From: Rhizodiscina lignyota
Lineage: Eukaryota; Ascomycota; Dothideomycetes; Aulographales; Rhizodiscinaceae
Assembly (NCBI GenBank): GCA_010015805.1
Contig: ML978139.1
Span: 248,001 to 312,000, forward strand
Direction: 5' to 3'
Length of the DNA: 64,000 nt
Both the position numbers and the translations under genes were made by a program. A model generated the notes under the pieces. It saw only the letters and a list, made by a program, of their open reading frames with translations. It had not been told where the DNA came from and made no database searches. Below, piece after piece: positions 54,888-64,000 of the stretch (position 1 is the stretch's first letter; the number at the start of each line of letters is the position of its first letter).

Positions 54888-57197
54888 TCATATCATGTTC
54901 GAACGATAATCGGCGAATGGATCACCGCCGCTTTTTTCGCTCACAATAGCACCGTGCATGCTTTTATGAGCCACATTGGCAGGCGGCGTGACAGTGCGGC
55001 TGTAGTTCCGCACGTCAATCGTACCCTTCTCGAGCGAGGCCTCCTCGCCAGAAGACGGGGGTACAGCGCGGGGGAAGGGGTGCGGATTCAAGGTATACGG
55101 CGCGTGAGGGTTGACATCGGAGGAAGCGTACTCATATGGTGGCGCGTCTGTCGCCTTTGGTTCATAGCTGCCGCCAAAGCCATTGTCGTGGGACTGGGGT
55201 AAGAATTCATTGCCACCTTCGCCGCGCATCTTATCGTGCTTGAGGAACAGATAAAGAGCGCGAACGAAGCCCATGAGTGCCACGAGGAGCCAGAAACAAA
55301 GGATGATGGTAGCAATGATGGCTTCTTGGCGGACAGCCGCCATGAGCAGGTGAACCAAATCGTCGACGGCTTCAGTAATCTCATCCGTGGTCGTGTCCTT
55401 TGGATCCGCGAGGAAGTTGTTGTCGGCTGTGCTGTTGGTGTGATCTACCAGGTTTTGGAGCGTGAAGGTGTTGTTTGGAAGCAGTGGGAAGTCGATGTGA
55501 GCATTGTCGTGCACCCACGTCAATCCCTGCTCAAAACTGGCAATCTTCAAGCCGATGAGACAATTGAAAACATCCTTAATCGGATCTGCGAGGATTGTCT
55601 TGCCAAAAGCATCGTCGAGCAGGGTGATCGTCTGGTTAACAAACTCATTGAGAGTATTGTTGACAGCAGTCGTGCTTGTGTTGACCCAGCCGAGCAAGTC
55701 CGTGTTAATCAGGTTGTTCTCCGTCAAGATCAGGTTGTTGGTACCATTTGCCCATTGCTGAGACGCGTTGTTGACGGTGTTAACAACCTTCTGGGAGAAA
55801 TCGCCAACCTGAGCAGCAAGATTGGGTGTCTCGTGCTTGATTGACGCAAGGAGAATGTATTGGCAAAGACATGCAAACAAACCGGCAAGTGCAAGAGCGA
55901 GCACAAAGAGAGCAGGGACTGATGTGCAGTATGCAACAGTCCAGCGGATCAGGAGCTGGTGGCGTTTTGTTGTTGCCTTGCTCGCCGCCCAGCTGCCAAC
56001 CTGCGATGTGTAAGGCCGAGAAGCCATGTAAACAGCGTCCATAGGATCGACGGCTTCTCTGCCAATGACTGCTGCTCGCTCTTGAAGACGTCGCCACCGC
56101 TGAATCTCCCACCAAGCCATAGGAATGCACACGAGAAATGCGGCGGTGAGAAGAACACCTAGAAAAACATTCCTGGCAATGTGGGAGATGTGGACAAGAT
56201 CGTCAAAGAAGTCGTTGATGCCATTATTGTCGGAGCAGAAAGTGAGGCTCTCCTTCTGCGGTACCGGGAGGAGAGTGCCATCAAACTGGTAGGTTCCCAT
56301 TGAGTCGTTGATGAGCTTCTTGAGCTCCTCGAATGGGAGACGGATTACGTCGTCGACTGCACTCTTGACTTGATCGAAAGTGGGAATCGACGCGTTCAGT
56401 TGCTGGATCTTTTGGTTGATGTCTGATGGCATTTGAATCGCTTTCAAGGCATTGACTTCTTTGGAGAGATTGATCTGAGGCGGCTTGCCAGAAACTGTTG
56501 GAATACCGGGAAGGACATCTAGGAATTTGTTGAGCGTATTTTGGAAGTCTGTGATGCCCGAGCCGATACCGTTTTCGACGCTTGACAGTGACTTGTTCAT
56601 AGCATCCGAAAATTCTTGAACAAGGTCCAGAGCCAAGTGCGCGCCACCACCTGCTGCGAGAGTGATCAGGCAGAGATATGTGTTTGTCATCATACCGATA
56701 ACAAAGACGACGATTTCTTCAACGCCCGTCACACTCATAGTGACCATTTGCATGAGTCCATTGACAGCATGTGTAACGCCCTCTGCAGTGAGCTTGTTGA
56801 CACCTTGCGACATGTAATGAGGCATGGATGCCATGGTGCTTCCGGCATCTTCGACACTGGTGCATGCCGAGAGTGCTTCTTTTCGAGCAGAAGCGATTCC
56901 GTTGTTCAAGCTGCCGACAGCTAGGAGAGTCCGCACGAGTACAAGAAGAAGGAGAATGGTCCATCGATTGATCCAAACTTGCGAGAGTCTAGCTCGAAGG
57001 CCGAGGTATGGTGTGAGGTATGGTGCTTGATTAGGTGGAGGTCGTGACGCATTCTGAAAGGCGTAGTAGTCTCGCATCTCATGGTCGCCAGCGGAAAGAG
57101 ATGGAGGTGCAGCTGGAAAGGGTTGCTGCCGGGTATCTGTGAACGACATGTCTGAGGAGCGGTGTCGAAACCGCTGAAGCCTATCCAGATAGCCCAT
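54888..57197 (-). CDS. prm1: Plasma membrane fusion protein Prm1
   Basis: A 769-residue intronless protein that helps cell-cell membrane fusion during mating and hyphal fusion. The start ATG is at 57197 (MGYLDRLQRFRH). Membrane segments: WINRWTILLLLVLVRTLLAV, VEEIVVFVIGMMTNTYLCLI, FLGVLLTAAFLVCIPMAWW, SVPALFVLALALAGLFACLC and EAIIATIILCFWLLVALMGF. The large extracytoplasmic loops are rich in N-x-S/T sites (WANGTNN, NTSTTAVNNTLNEFVNQT). Characteristic blocks are PYLTPYLGLRARLSQVWINR, TCxxNNGIxDFFDDL-like (TFCSDNNGINDFFDDL) and the internal PLNNTFTLQNLV-like motif. Length and topology match fungal Prm1. The cytosolic tail is Pro/Ser-rich. Confidence 0.95.
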   Translation of the reverse strand: MGYLDRLQRFRHRSSDMSFTDTRQQPFPAAPPSLSAGDHEMRDYYAFQNASRPPPNQAPYLTPYLGLRARLSQVWINRWTILLLLVLVRTLLAVGSLNNGIASARKEALSACTSVEDAGSTMASMPHYMSQGVNKLTAEGVTHAVNGLMQMVTMSVTGVEEIVVFVIGMMTNTYLCLITLAAGGGAHLALDLVQEFSDAMNKSLSSVENGIGSGITDFQNTLNKFLDVLPGIPTVSGKPPQINLSKEVNALKAIQMPSDINQKIQQLNASIPTFDQVKSAVDDVIRLPFEELKKLINDSMGTYQFDGTLLPVPQKESLTFCSDNNGINDFFDDLVHISHIARNVFLGVLLTAAFLVCIPMAWWEIQRWRRLQERAAVIGREAVDPMDAVYMASRPYTSQVGSWAASKATTKRHQLLIRWTVAYCTSVPALFVLALALAGLFACLCQYILLASIKHETPNLAAQVGDFSQKVVNTVNNASQQWANGTNNLILTENNLINTDLLGWVNTSTTAVNNTLNEFVNQTITLLDDAFGKTILADPIKDVFNCLIGLKIASFEQGLTWVHDNAHIDFPLLPNNTFTLQNLVDHTNSTADNNFLADPKDTTTDEITEAVDDLVHLLMAAVRQEAIIATIILCFWLLVALMGFVRALYLFLKHDKMRGEGGNEFLPQSHDNGFGGSYEPKATDAPPYEYASSDVNPHAPYTLNPHPFPRAVPPSSGEEASLEKGTIDVRNYSRTVTPPANVAHKSMHGAIVSEKSGGDPFADYRSNMI

Positions 57198-58801
57198 TTA
57201 GTGAGTGCCAACCAGCAGCAACGGAGGAATTGAAGGGGTGGAAAGTGGAGGAGTTGCCGTAAGCTTGAGATGTTGGAAACGTCAAGCCTCGAAAGAGAGA
57301 AGTGGCGTTTAATTTGTGGTTGGGGTATTGTGGTGAAGAAAAATGAACAATAGAAATTAGATGGCTATTGACGGCAACGTGATATTAGAGCAACACAAAA
57401 TCACGGTGAATAAGACAGCGATCAACGCTACAAAGGAAACTCGTGATACATAAAAAGCAAAGGGTGAGCACGCTTAGAAAAGGGAAAAGAGGCAGGGCGG
57501 GAAAACAATGCAGTTAGACAAAGGCGGGTGTTGAAGATATTCATTCACGAAAAAGCCAAGAAGCACGTACCTGATCAGCGAACATGACCCATCGGGCGAC
57601 CGGGTGTCCTAGTGATTGACATTGAAACATTCGGTCGCTGGCTCCAAGCGTTTCGCGAGGCCTCCGCTCTCTCAGACCTGACTCTATTCTGAGGCTGGAG
57701 TGGCCGCGGCGCCACGATACGCGCCCACACGGCCGCGGAACGGGCAAACGGCGGCCACTCGTTTGAGAGTTCGATAGCTGGCCTACGGAAGACCCGAACT
57801 CAGTGGAGAACCAGTCGAGCTTCGCAGCGGCCCTGACAGAGGCATCATGAATGCGCTTCTGTGAGCAAACTGGGTTGTTTGGCCTCGACTGGCTCTCCAG
57901 GGCTTGCAAACTTTGCGACCGGACGAGCGCGTCGCACTGCAGCGGCTGTGAGGCTCAGGAGAGCTCAAACACGGCCGGCAGTGCAGGCGCACGTGGTGTT
58001 TAAAGTCGCAACAGCTTGGCAAGGGAACGGCTTCAGGTGTTCATCGTTGAAGTCGCTCGCATTGAGAAGGGATGGAGGCGTGGCGACCTTTTAAATGACG
58101 ATCTCGTCGCGGAGGCAGGGCAGCTGTGGCGTCAACGCCACCCCGCCGAGCTTATTTCCACTCCACGCCACACGTCGTTGCTCTCTGCAATTCAAGATAC
58201 TGCTACGTCTTCTTCTTCGGAGGAGTGTTTTGGCTCTTTTCGACACATTACAACACGCTATTTTGAGACCGTCTTTGTTGTTTCCTCAAAGTCTGAGATA
58301 GCTCAATTTCGGCTTCAAAGCAGCCTTTGATTGGCTACCGCCTAGCGCGTAGAGGCCGCAGCCCTACGGCCAATCAAGCGGCCTTGGGCCGGCCAGGCGA
58401 AACACGCAAGATTACGTCAGGGCTCAAGCAAGTTTCACGGGTTTCCAGAAAATGCCATTGTCGCGAATCAGACGGAACGAATGCGATTGTCTTCCATGAC
58501 GACGGAGATCGATCCCCCTTCACGTGTTCGAATGCCAATGAGAGGCTGTTGCGATCGCAACAGGATGAAATTGGCCTTCGTGAGAAATATCTCCAACTTA
58601 CTATGCTTTGTATATGGCTCCAATGTCCTCTCGCTCCTCCGTAGGAAACGACTTGAAGGGCAGATAGAATGCCACGTGCTGTGGCTCAGCATCCCGCGCA
58701 CGTGAAGTCGCGATGTGCGGAATTTCCCCGCTTCAGCCACAACCACCAGTGACGGCACACTGAGTTCTGTTTACAGCTCCTCTTTGGAGTAAAATATCAC
58801 G
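57198..58801. other. 1.6 kb intergenic region
   Basis: Promoters of the divergent Prm1 and AP-3 sigma genes must lie here. It is long for this gene-dense side of the window, and I find no supported gene. Confidence 0.45.
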
Positions 58802-59485
58802 ATGATCAACGCAGTTCTAGTCTTCAATAATTCAGGCCAGCCGCGCCTCACAAAGTTCTACACGCAGCTCGTGAGCTCTAGTGAGCCGCATGGCGCATAT
58901 CCATTCTAACTGTGTCACAGGACACAAGCGTTCAGCAACGCTTAATATCCGAGATATTCACCCTCGTGGCCAACCGACCGAATTCGTCATGTAATTTCCT
59001 CCCGTATGTCCGCCATATGTGTCCTCACCCATGGTCTCTACTGACCATCACGCAGACTTCCGCCTCTCCTCGCGCCTCCATCATCCTCTGCTTCCACGGC
59101 CAACTCCCAGCACAATGATACCCCTTCACTAGTAACCTACCGGCACTATGCAACGCTGTACTTTATCATAATCTCCACCTCCACTGAATCACCGCTCGCG
59201 CTACTTGACCTCATCCAAGTCTTCGTGGAAGCATTGGACAGATTGTTCGAAAATGTCTGCGAACTTGACCTCATCTTCAACTTCGAGACACTGCATGCTA
59301 CACTGGGCGAGATGATTGTAGGCGGAGTTGTGGTGGAAACAGGGTTAGATAAGGTCGTTGAAGGAGTACGGCAGCAGGGTAGAGTTGCGAAGAGGCCGGT
59401 CAATGAGAGCGGTGGCGGTCTGGGACGAGGGTTTGCAGGGTTTGGCGGATTGGGGAGAGGAGAAGTTGTATGGACTGGGAGATGA
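58802..59485 (+). CDS. aps3: AP-3 adaptor complex sigma subunit
   Basis: A 193-residue small subunit of the AP-3 coat, which sorts cargo from Golgi/endosome to the vacuole. Three exons: 58802-58870, 58921-59003 and 59056-59485, in phase. Exon 1 reads MINAVLVFNNSGQPRLTKFY, the classic AP small-chain start. Exon 2 continues DTSVQQRLISEIFTLVANRP and exon 3 has TYRHYATLYFIIISTSTESP, LLDLIQVFVEALDRLFENVC and ELDLIFNFETLHATLGEMIV. GGVVVETGLDKVVEGVRQQG near the C-terminus is typical of AP-3 sigma. A Ser/Ala/Pro-rich insertion (LPPLLAPPSSSASTANSQ) and a Gly-rich tail (GGGLGRGFAGFGGLGRGE) are fungal additions. Confidence 0.95.
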
Positions 59486-59710
59486 ATTGCTGCCTAGTAT
59501 GAAGACGACAATACGTTGCATGCAGTCTACATCATCGGTCTGCGACGTGGATACGGCGCTTTGACGATCTCTGCGTTGGAATCATACACTTCGATGGATT
59601 CGAAGTATTTTCTTAGATAACATGGTCTCCGCAGTATTGCGGGCTTTGTACCGAAGTGTCTGTAGATGCTTCCGCAAATATTTAACTAAAAGCGGATCTA
59701 GCTTGAACTT

Positions 59711-60067
59711 ATGGATTTCATTCCTCTTGCCTTCGCGGCAAGGTGGTTGAGCCTTCGCCCGCTACACGTGCGAGCATTTCCCATCTATCCGGGACGGTGC
59801 TTCGACCTTCAGTATAACCACACAGAAACCTTCTTCTTCCGCTGTTACAAGGGTGTTTAGAATTTAACTCGAATATCAAATATTCGTCTTCCCTCTCAAG
59901 CACACTTCAAAGTGCATGTCATCAACTTCCTCCTACAGCACGCTTTCGTGATGTACACCAAATATGCTGGGCCAATTTTCACCTCGCTACACCGCTTTAA
60001 TACAACGCTTCTTCTCGCGCTGGACTTTGTTAGATACCGAGAGCCGTACTCGCACATTAGTTCATGA
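59711..60067 (+). CDS. Possible small two-exon gene, unknown product
   Basis: An ATG at 59711 opens MDFIPLAFAARWLSLRPLHV ... FFFRCYK; a stop follows at 59858. A donor GTGTTT at 59853 and an acceptor CTCAAG at 59900 remove a 48-nt segment and rejoin AHFKVHVINFLLQHAF in phase. The second exon then runs through YAGPIFTSLHRFNTTLLLAL to a stop at 60067, giving 102 residues. The amino-acid composition looks coding and the intron size is normal here. No family is recognised and the upstream context is bare. It could be a gene remnant. Confidence 0.35.
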
Positions 60068-60179
60068 CTACCTCTTCCGCTCTCTCTGCGGTAGCTGAGC
60101 AAGGTTGGACGCTAGGATTTGGCGGCGTGGAACGTGGTTCACGTTCTGATGGAGCGCCTGAAGCCTCGAATGTGTTATT

Positions 60180-60712
60180 TCAACGTTGTGCCTCGTGTCG
60201 AGATTGTGAGATTGATTGCTCTTCGGCAATGGTAGGGGCGTTGTGAGTGCTGTGCGTCCAGAGCGAGTCGGCCATCCGCTTGTACGCATCTCGAATCTAT
60301 TGGACTGTGAGCGATGAACACCATAACCAGCGCAATCATGACATACGCTCTTGAAAGGAGGATCACGCTTCTCTGCTGGCCCTTTCAAGCCGGCCCCTTC
60401 ACTGAAGTCCATGAACAAGACTCCATAGCCAAGTACAACTACGCCTTGTCAGCCATTGACGGAGGTAATGCTTTCATCCTCCATACAAACTATTGCTCCC
60501 CACTGTGCCAGCTTTACGCCCTTTGTCCATGTCGGTCGCGCCCATTTCAGTTTCGACCTTCGTCGGTATCTTCGCTCGAGCCGGAACTGGTGCTTGTGGG
60601 AGAGTTTGTCGAAGTCGGGTGGCCACGTCTTCTTCGCTTTGTAGGGGTTGTTCTCAAAGTCGAATAGAGATTTGCCGGACTCGGCAGCACGTCTAATTAG
60701 GGTTGGTAGCAT
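60180..60712 (-). CDS. Small single-pass, probably mitochondrial, membrane protein
   Basis: A 146-residue protein from exons 60712-60487, 60444-60347 and 60296-60180; introns are 42 and 50 nt and all phases fit. It opens MLPTLIRRAAESGKSLFDFE, which is basic and amphipathic and could be a presequence. A conserved-looking, very basic centre (FRLERRYRRRSKLKWARPTW) leads into one membrane helix, GAIVCVVVLGYGVLFMDF. The C-terminus is soluble (IRDAYKRMADSLWTHSTHN). The arrangement, positive inside then a helix, recalls small inner-membrane or assembly proteins, but I cannot name it. It is divergent from leucyl-tRNA synthetase, 185 bp between starts. Confidence 0.75.
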
Positions 60713-60897
60713 TTTGGAGTACAAAAACAGCACAATTGATAGGATGGAAAGAGTGCGGCGACTGTGAAGTTCGCCGCTTTGGTTCCTGAGTCAAGACCCC
60801 TGTCCATCTTCGTGCGAGCTCCAAATTTCGGTTTCGTGAGCTTGCGACTCATCCCACACAACACCAGCCTCGTTTGCTCGCCTGGGCATGCAGTTTG
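60713..60897. promoter_or_regulatory. Bidirectional promoter: small membrane protein / leucyl-tRNA synthetase
   Basis: The 185 bp between divergent starts must hold both promoters. No single motif is claimed. Confidence 0.5.
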
Positions 60898-63800
60898 ATG
60901 AGTCAAACCTTCAACCTACTCCGAGCGACATTTAAACCATCTTCCCTTCGATTTGCGTGCCTGGGCCGCAGTTACACCCGCAATTTCACGAATACCGCCA
61001 GGTCTGCGGACATCTTCACCATGGCAGCTCAAGACGTCCTCGATCCTTCGAATGGCTCGAAGAACACGATGAAGATAGAGAATACCGAGAAGCGCGATAC
61101 CCTTATAGACATCGAGAAGAAATACCAGAAGAAGTGGGCAGACGACCATGTCTTCGAAATCGATGCGCCGACGACCGCAGAATTCCCCTTCGACTCGATA
61201 ACGCCGGCGGAGCTCCACCAAAAATTCCCTAAACAGATGGTCAACTTCGCCTTCCCGTACATGAACGGCTCTCTGCATGCTGGCCATGCATTCACATCGA
61301 GCAAAATGGAGTTTGCGACAGGCTTTGCGAGAATGGAGGGCAAGCGAGCTCTTTTCCCCCTCGGATACCACTGTACGGGCATGCCGATCAAGGCATGCGC
61401 AGACAAGCTCATTCGCGAAGTCGAAATGTTCGGTAAAAACTTCGAAGGATATGCGGAGGAGGAGCTCGCGAACGGCGATGCCAATCCCACGCCAGCCCCA
61501 ACGCAGGACACCAAGGCTGATATCACGAAACATGTGACGAAGAAGAGCAAGGCAGTCGCGAAGACGGGAAAGATGAAGTACCAGTTCCAGATCATGCAAG
61601 CGCAGGGAGTGCCGGTCGAAGAGATCCACAAGTTTTGCGACACTGATCACTGGCTCCAATATTACCCGCCAATATGCCAAAGAGACATGACGAGCATTGG
61701 CGCGAGGATAGATTGGAGAAGGTCGTTCGTTACTACGGATGCGAATCCCTACTTTGACTCATTCGTCAGGTGGCAGATGAGAAAACTCAAGGAACTTGGC
61801 AAGATAAAGTAGGTGTTATTCAGCCCCGCTACGATGATGAGACACTGACTTTGATATCCAGATTTGGCAAGCGATACACTGTATACAGCCCCAAAGATGG
61901 CCAACCATGTCTTGATCACGACCGGTCTGCTGGAGAGGGAGTAGGCGTGCAAGAATACACAGCACTCAAGCTCAAGGTAAAAGAGTGGCCTGAGGCTGCA
62001 CAGAAACTTCTCTCCGGCAAGCTTCCAAGCTCCGCAAACGTCTATTTTGTTCCCGCAACTCTTCGACCAGAGACCATGTATGGTCAAACCTGCTGCTTTG
62101 TAGGCCCAAATATCACATACGGCATCTTCAAAGTAACCGACGACGAATACTACTTCTGCTCCGACCGTGCCGCCAGGAATATGGCATTTCAGAGTGTCTT
62201 CCCGGAATGGGGCGTATTCCCGAAGGTTGCGGAGTTACAAGGCTCAGATGTCGTGGGCACACTTGTAAATGCTCCTCTCTCTGTTCACAAAGAGGTGCGC
62301 ATTCTCCCCATGGAGACTGTCAAAGCGACAAAAGGCACAGGCGTTGTCACCAGTGTGCCGTCCGACAGCCCCGACGACTACGCGACAGTAATGGATCTTG
62401 CGAAGAAAGCTGAATATTACGGAATCAAGAAGGAGTGGGCAGAGCTTGAAATAATACCGATCATCGAGACACCAAAATATGGCAATCTCACCGCGGCCAC
62501 ACTTGTCAAACAATTGAAGATCCAGTCTCCAAAAGATGCAAAGCCACTTGCAGAAGCAAAGGACGAAGCGTACAAGGAAGGATTCTACAATGGCAAGATG
62601 ATATATGGCGAGTTCAAGGGTAAACCGGTCTCAGAGGCGAAGAATCTCGTGAGAAAAAGCTTGATTGACGCAGGCGACGCTTTCAATTATGCTGAACCTG
62701 ATGGTTTGGTAATCAGCAGAAGTGGTGACGACTGCGTTGCTGCCCATCTCGATCAGTGGTTCCTCAACTACGGAACATCAGCGAATGGTGGAGATGGTGA
62801 ATGGTGCGAAGAAGTCTTCAAACATCTCGAAAGTGGCAACATCAACATGTTCTCATCGGAGACCAAGCATCAGTTTGAACAAGTCCTCGGCTGGCTCGCA
62901 CAATGGGCATGTGCCAGATCGTACGGCCTAGGTACGAAGTTGCCATGGGACGAAGCTTTCCTCGTCGAGTCTCTTTCGGACAGCACCATATACCCCTCAT
63001 ATTACACTATTTCACACTATCTCCACTCTGACATATTTGGGACGAAGCCTGGCAAGTTCGACATTAAGCCATCGCAGATGACGGACGAAGTATGGGATTA
63101 CCTCTACTGCAGAAGGGACACTGTGAATTGCGACATTCCAATAGACCAGTTGCAGACGATGAAACGGGAATTCCAATACTTCTATCCAAACGACATGCGT
63201 GGTAGCGGGAAGGATCTCATTCAGAATCATCTTACTTTCTACCTCTACATCCACGTTGCTCTCTTCCCGAAGGAATACTGGCCACGCGGCATACGGGCAA
63301 ACGGTCACCTCTTGCTCAATGGTGAGAAGATGGCCAAGAGCACAGGCAACTTCCTCACTTTGTCTGGCGCGGTTGAGAAGTTTGGCGCTGACGCTACTCG
63401 AATTGCTCTCGCAGATGCCGGCGATGGCATCGATGATGCAAATTTTGAAGAGACCTCTGCTAATGCCGCTATCCTCCGCTTGCACACGTTGAAGGAATGG
63501 TGCGAGGAGATGATCCATGACGCACGTCTTGTCCAATCACCAGAGGAATTCGCGAAACTGCGAGACGCGGAGAAGATGAAGAATACGGATGTCATTCAGC
63601 GCACCGGCCCGAAGAACTTCTGGGACGAGCTCTTCGAGAACGAGTTGAATGGATTGGTGAAGGAGACATTCGACAACTACAGCTCGACGTCGTACAAAGC
63701 CGCGCTTAAAACTGGCTTCTATGACTTTTTACTTGCACGAGACTCCTGGCGAAGTGCCACTGCTGGTGCAAGTGTCGGCATGCACCATGATCTCGTCAAG

Positions 63801-64000
63801 CGGTATATCGAGCTCCAGGCTCTGATGCTCGCGCCTATTGCACCGCACTGGGCTGAATACATTTGGCTCGAGGTGCTCAAGAAGCCATCTACAATACAGA
63901 ATGCTTTGTGGCCTGAGGTCCCTGCTACGGTGCCCGCTCTCACCGCTGCGCGCGAGTACGTTAGGACGACAGCCTCCAACATTACATCTGCAGAGGGCAT
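60898..64000 (+). CDS. Leucyl-tRNA synthetase, eukaryotic cytosolic type (3' end outside window)
   Basis: Charges tRNA-Leu. Exon 1 runs 60898-61808 and exon 2 from 61862 to the window edge without a stop. The class I HIGH motif appears in FAFPYMNGSLHAGHAF and the KMSKS motif as LNGEKMAKSTGN. The CP1 editing domain contains VPATLRPETMYGQTCCFVG, and WFLNYG and RPATL-like elements follow, as in archaeal/eukaryotic LeuRS. The first ATG (60898) gives a 41-residue basic leader, FNLLRATFKPSSLRFACLG; the ATG at 61021 (MAAQDVLDPSNG) matches the usual cytosolic start and has a better context (CACCATGG). The upper start is recorded here, but the cytosolic form may begin at 61021. Anticodon-binding region incomplete in this window. 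Confidence 0.95.

Overview
This window is nuclear DNA of a filamentous ascomycete (Pezizomycotina, most likely Dothideomycetes). The genes are split by many short introns of about 42-70 nt with GT..AG ends. The gene content is typically fungal: a HET-domain protein, a fungal rhodopsin-domain membrane protein, Prm1, a Gep3-type mitochondrial GTPase, TFIIIC subunit Tfc4/Sfc4, an Rny1-like RNase T2, several MFS/MATE/APC transporters and GMC and FAD oxidoreductases. The placement at class level is an inference from this gene mix.

Layout. 1-1627: 5' part of an APC permease on the minus strand, cut by the window edge. 1628-4395: a long GC-rich block with no gene I can support. 4396-9784: a rhodopsin-domain membrane protein, then two tandem paralogues with F-box-like motifs and the same three-exon plan. 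10607-20554: a secreted agmatinase-like ureohydrolase, a MATE transporter, a GMC oxidoreductase and an MFS transporter. 20916-24483: a membrane-anchored M24 peptidase and a multi-pass membrane protein of unknown function. 25891-30048: a sugar/metabolite MFS transporter, a PQ-loop-like membrane protein and an acidic coiled-coil protein. 30356-36564: a quinone-oxidoreductase-like MDR enzyme and a divergently transcribed FAD monooxygenase, then a DUF726 protein whose expected nucleophile serine is glycine. 37228-38250: RNase T2. 38801-38899: an intron-containing tRNA-Ser(UGA). 40376-49939: a low-complexity protein, Tfc4 and Gep3 (sharing a bidirectional promoter), and a protein with a duplicated HF-S-x-DGT motif. 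51272-53227: a HET-domain protein. 54888-57197: Prm1. 58802-60712: AP-3 sigma, a short cryptic gene and a small single-pass membrane protein. 60898-64000: cytosolic-type leucyl-tRNA synthetase, cut by the window edge, with a possible mitochondrial presequence.

The left half (to about 35 kb) is accessory in character: transporters, oxidoreductases and unknowns, widely spaced. The right half holds most of the conserved housekeeping genes (Pol III transcription, mitochondrial ribosome assembly, membrane fusion, AP-3 vesicle coat, translation). I found no intact transposon, CRISPR array or complete secondary-metabolite backbone gene. Gene models were assembled by eye from open frames and splice signals. 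Exon totals were checked for most genes and come out in frame; I did not total the agmatinase or the truncated permease. Starts were moved to the first sensible ATG where an open frame began at a non-ATG codon.
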